This document shows positions 38,529-40,352 of a DNA stretch of 40,352 nucleotides, one piece after another. Every line of letters begins with the position of its first letter. Position 1 is the first letter of the stretch. Both the position numbers and the translations under genes were made by a program. The stretch is from Gemmatimonadota bacterium (lineage in GTDB: Bacteria > Gemmatimonadota > Gemmatimonadetes > Longimicrobiales > Gaopeijiaceae): assembly GCA_029879725.1 (NCBI GenBank), contig JAOUPR010000029.1, positions 1 to 40,352 of the forward strand, in the 5' to 3' direction. The notes below the pieces were generated by a model. The model was not told the origin of the DNA, made no database searches, and saw only the letters and a program-made list of their open reading frames with translations.

Positions 38529-40198
38529 ACCGTCCTCCCGCCCACCACCGTGCGCACCACCCGGATCTCCTTGATGCGGTCGGGATCCACGTCGTGGGGG
38601 TCCTCGGCGAGGATCACGAAGTCGGCCAGCTTCCCCGCCGTGATGGACCCCTTCTCGTCTTCCTCGAAAGAGGCGTACGCCCCGTTCATGGTGCAGACCT
38701 TCAGGGCCTGATCGACGGTGATGCGCTGGCTGGGGCCCCACACCCGGCCCGAGTAGTCCTTGCGGGTGACCATGCTCTGGATGGCCATGAGGGGCTCGTA
38801 CGGCCCGGGCGAGTGGTCCGACGCCGGCGCCACGGGAATCCCGTGGTCGAGGAACGACTTGTGGGCGAACATCCACTCCATCTTCTCCTCGCCGTACTCG
38901 ATCCACTTCTCGCCGTGGTAGTGGGCGTAGGTATAGAAGGGGGCGGGGATGAACCCCCCGTCGGCGATGCGCCGGAGGATGGTGGGGTTCACCAGGGAGC
39001 AGTGCTCGATGCGGTGGCGCGCGTCGGGACGCGGCCACTCCTTCTGCACCCGCTCGTAGGCGTTGAGGACCATGTCGATGGTGACGTCGCCGTTGGCGTG
39101 GATGGCCACCTGCCACCCGGCCCGGTGGGCTTCCTCCACCACCTCGTGGATCTCCTCCTGGGTCATGGTGAGGATCCCGTAGTCGTCGGGTCGCCCGGCG
39201 TACGGGGTGCTCATGGCCATGGTGCGCTCCGAGGCCGAGCCGTCGGCGGCGTACTTCACCGGCCCCACCTTGAGCATGGCGTCGCCGAAGCCGGTGCGGA
39301 TCCCCGCCTCCTTCAGTGCAGGGAAGCTCCCGCCCCGGGCCATGGCGTACATCCGGAAGGTGAGGTCGCCGGCGGCGTACGCGTCCTGGTACGCGATGTA
39401 GTCGGCGCTGCTGGTTCCCGTCTGGTGCACCGAGGTGAGTCCCGTGGCGTTCATGTTGCGGCAGATCACCGCCACACCCTGGGCGCGCTCCTCCCGGGTG
39501 GATCCCGAGGGGATCAGCCCGTTGAACACGGCCCGGGCCCGCTCGGCCACCTTCCCGGTGAGCTCTCCGCCCTCCCGATAGAAGTGTCCGCCGAAGGGAT
39601 CGGGGGTCTCGGCCGTGACGCCGGCCAGCTCGAACGCCTTCGAGTTGTACACCCCGGTGTGACCACCCCGGTGGCCCACCACGATGGGGTGCTCGGTGCT
39701 CACCGCGTCGAGGTCGAGGCGGTTGAGCGGGCGGCCCTCCTCCTGCTTCGTGTCGTCGTACATGAAGCCGACGATCCACTCGCCCGGAGGCGTGCGTTGG
39801 GCGCGCTCCCGGAGCGCGTCCTGGATGCGGGCGACGCTCCCCAGGTTCGTGTTGACGTTCTTGAGCTCGTTGAGCCCGGCACCGGAGGGATGGGAGTGGG
39901 CATCGATGAAGCCCGGAACCACCGTGGCGCCGGCCGCGTCGATGACTTCGGTGCGTCCGGATGCCACCAGGTTGCGCACGTCGTCGTCGGAGCCCACCGC
40001 CACGAAGCGGCCGTCCTTGATGGCGAAGGCGGTGGCGCTCGGGTTCGCGTCGTCCTGGGTGAGGACCCTCCCGTTCACCACCACCAGGTCGGGTGCCACC
40101 GAGGCGGACGCACCTCCGGCCGCGCATCCCGTGGTGAGCCCCGCGGCGGCGGCCGCCGCACCGAGTCCGAGGAAGTCCTTCCGGGTGATCTCGCTCAT
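38516..40198 (-). CDS. Exported YtcJ-like metal-dependent amidohydrolase
   Basis: A 560-residue protein from ATG 40198. The N-terminus (ITRKDFLGLGAAAAAAGLTTGC) has a Tat-like motif with Lys for the second Arg and a lipobox Cys at 25. The amidohydrolase fold shows PDLVVVNGRVLT, TVVPGFIDAHSHP (metal-binding His pair), VVGHRGGHTGVYNSKAF, QVAIHANGDVTIDMVL, RHRIEHCSLV, VAPASDHSPGP (the metal Asp) and a final GKLADFVILAEDP. This is the YtcJ/amidohydrolase 3 group, whose members hydrolyse amides such as formamides or N-acyl compounds; substrates are mostly unproven. It is probably monocistronic. Confidence 0.92.
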   Translation of the reverse strand: MSEITRKDFLGLGAAAAAAGLTTGCAAGGASASVAPDLVVVNGRVLTQDDANPSATAFAIKDGRFVAVGSDDDVRNLVASGRTEVIDAAGATVVPGFIDAHSHPSGAGLNELKNVNTNLGSVARIQDALRERAQRTPPGEWIVGFMYDDTKQEEGRPLNRLDLDAVSTEHPIVVGHRGGHTGVYNSKAFELAGVTAETPDPFGGHFYREGGELTGKVAERARAVFNGLIPSGSTREERAQGVAVICRNMNATGLTSVHQTGTSSADYIAYQDAYAAGDLTFRMYAMARGGSFPALKEAGIRTGFGDAMLKVGPVKYAADGSASERTMAMSTPYAGRPDDYGILTMTQEEIHEVVEEAHRAGWQVAIHANGDVTIDMVLNAYERVQKEWPRPDARHRIEHCSLVNPTILRRIADGGFIPAPFYTYAHYHGEKWIEYGEEKMEWMFAHKSFLDHGIPVAPASDHSPGPYEPLMAIQSMVTRKDYSGRVWGPSQRITVDQALKVCTMNGAYASFEEDEKGSITAGKLADFVILAEDPHDVDPDRIKEIRVVRTVVGGRTVHEG

Positions 40199-40352
40199 GG
40201 TGCCTCCCGCCTATGCTGTGGAACGTGGCGACATCCTGCGATGGTACGGGATGTCAGGGCGGAGGGCCAGAGCGACGGCGGCGCCGGTTTTGCTGCGACC
40301 GGCCACTCGACCCCGAACACGGCGCCCAGTCGTATGCGTGGACGCTCCCACC
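40199..40352. other. Non-coding edge region upstream of the amidohydrolase with an inverted repeat
   Basis: No gene is seen in these 154 bases. GACATCC at 40230-40236 pairs perfectly with GGATGTC at 40249-40255 around a 12-base loop, some 32 bases before the amidohydrolase start codon. It could be an operator or leader hairpin. No clear promoter elements at correct spacing were found. Confidence 0.3.

Noticed and set aside
1-40352. tRNA or rRNA genes, CRISPR arrays, insertion sequences and attachment sites
   Set aside because: Reading both strands gave no cloverleaf-like sequence, regular spaced repeats, transposase motifs or flanking direct repeats that could be supported.

Overview
This is a GC-rich (roughly 70% by eye), gene-dense bacterial chromosome segment with about 30 protein genes. 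I see no tRNA, rRNA, CRISPR array or insertion sequence. The organism is probably a member of Gemmatimonadota or a related lineage. This is an inference from the mix of a DUF2723 membrane protein, a short RpoD-like sigma factor without a long N-terminal region, a DUF1592/DUF1552/ankyrin trio, many GTG starts and repeated 4-base GTGA/ATGA stop-start overlaps. It was not tested against a database.

Layout. 1-535: 3' end of a hydantoinase/oxoprolinase gene. 656-3222: a DUF2723 glycosyltransferase-like membrane protein and a DUF2007 protein. 3257-5924: an ornithine-cyclodeaminase/mu-crystallin family protein, a DAO-family amine oxidase and a RidA imine deaminase, which look like a small imine/amino-acid handling group. 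5943-9561 (minus): a coupled operon of flavin reductase, six-span membrane protein and a single-chain Mre11-Rad50-like fusion whose catalytic motifs are eroded in both halves. 9754-13422 (plus): a lipoprotein followed by a complete BtuF-BtuC-BtuD-type ABC importer, all joined by 4-base overlaps. 13403-15311 (minus): RsgA and a sigma-70 factor. 15312-17734: a 365-base regulatory gap, a PP2C phosphatase and an HD phosphohydrolase. 17841-21008 (plus): a UvrC-like half-nuclease, a second cyclodeaminase-family protein and Ada. 21057-27323 (minus): a penicillin acylase-family enzyme, a GGDEF-EAL protein, a DUF2892 protein and an Aer-type PAS/MCP-like protein. 27461-28318: an exported HpcH/HpaI-like lipoprotein. 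28355-36381 (minus): aminotransferase, MBL-fold lipoprotein, ankyrin protein, DUF1552 protein and DUF1592-type cytochrome protein. 36644-38467: an MtnA-class II aldolase fusion. 38516-40198 (minus): an exported YtcJ-like amidohydrolase.

The most unusual items are the fused Mre11-Rad50-like protein with degenerate active sites (5943-8456), the MtnA-aldolase fusion that would join two steps of a methylthioadenosine/5'-deoxyadenosine salvage shunt in one chain (36644-38467), the membrane-anchored HpcH/HpaI aldolase lacking its usual His (27461-28318), and the secreted DUF1592/DUF1552/ankyrin module. All seven convergent gene junctions carry a GC hairpin at or over the stop codons without a T-tract.
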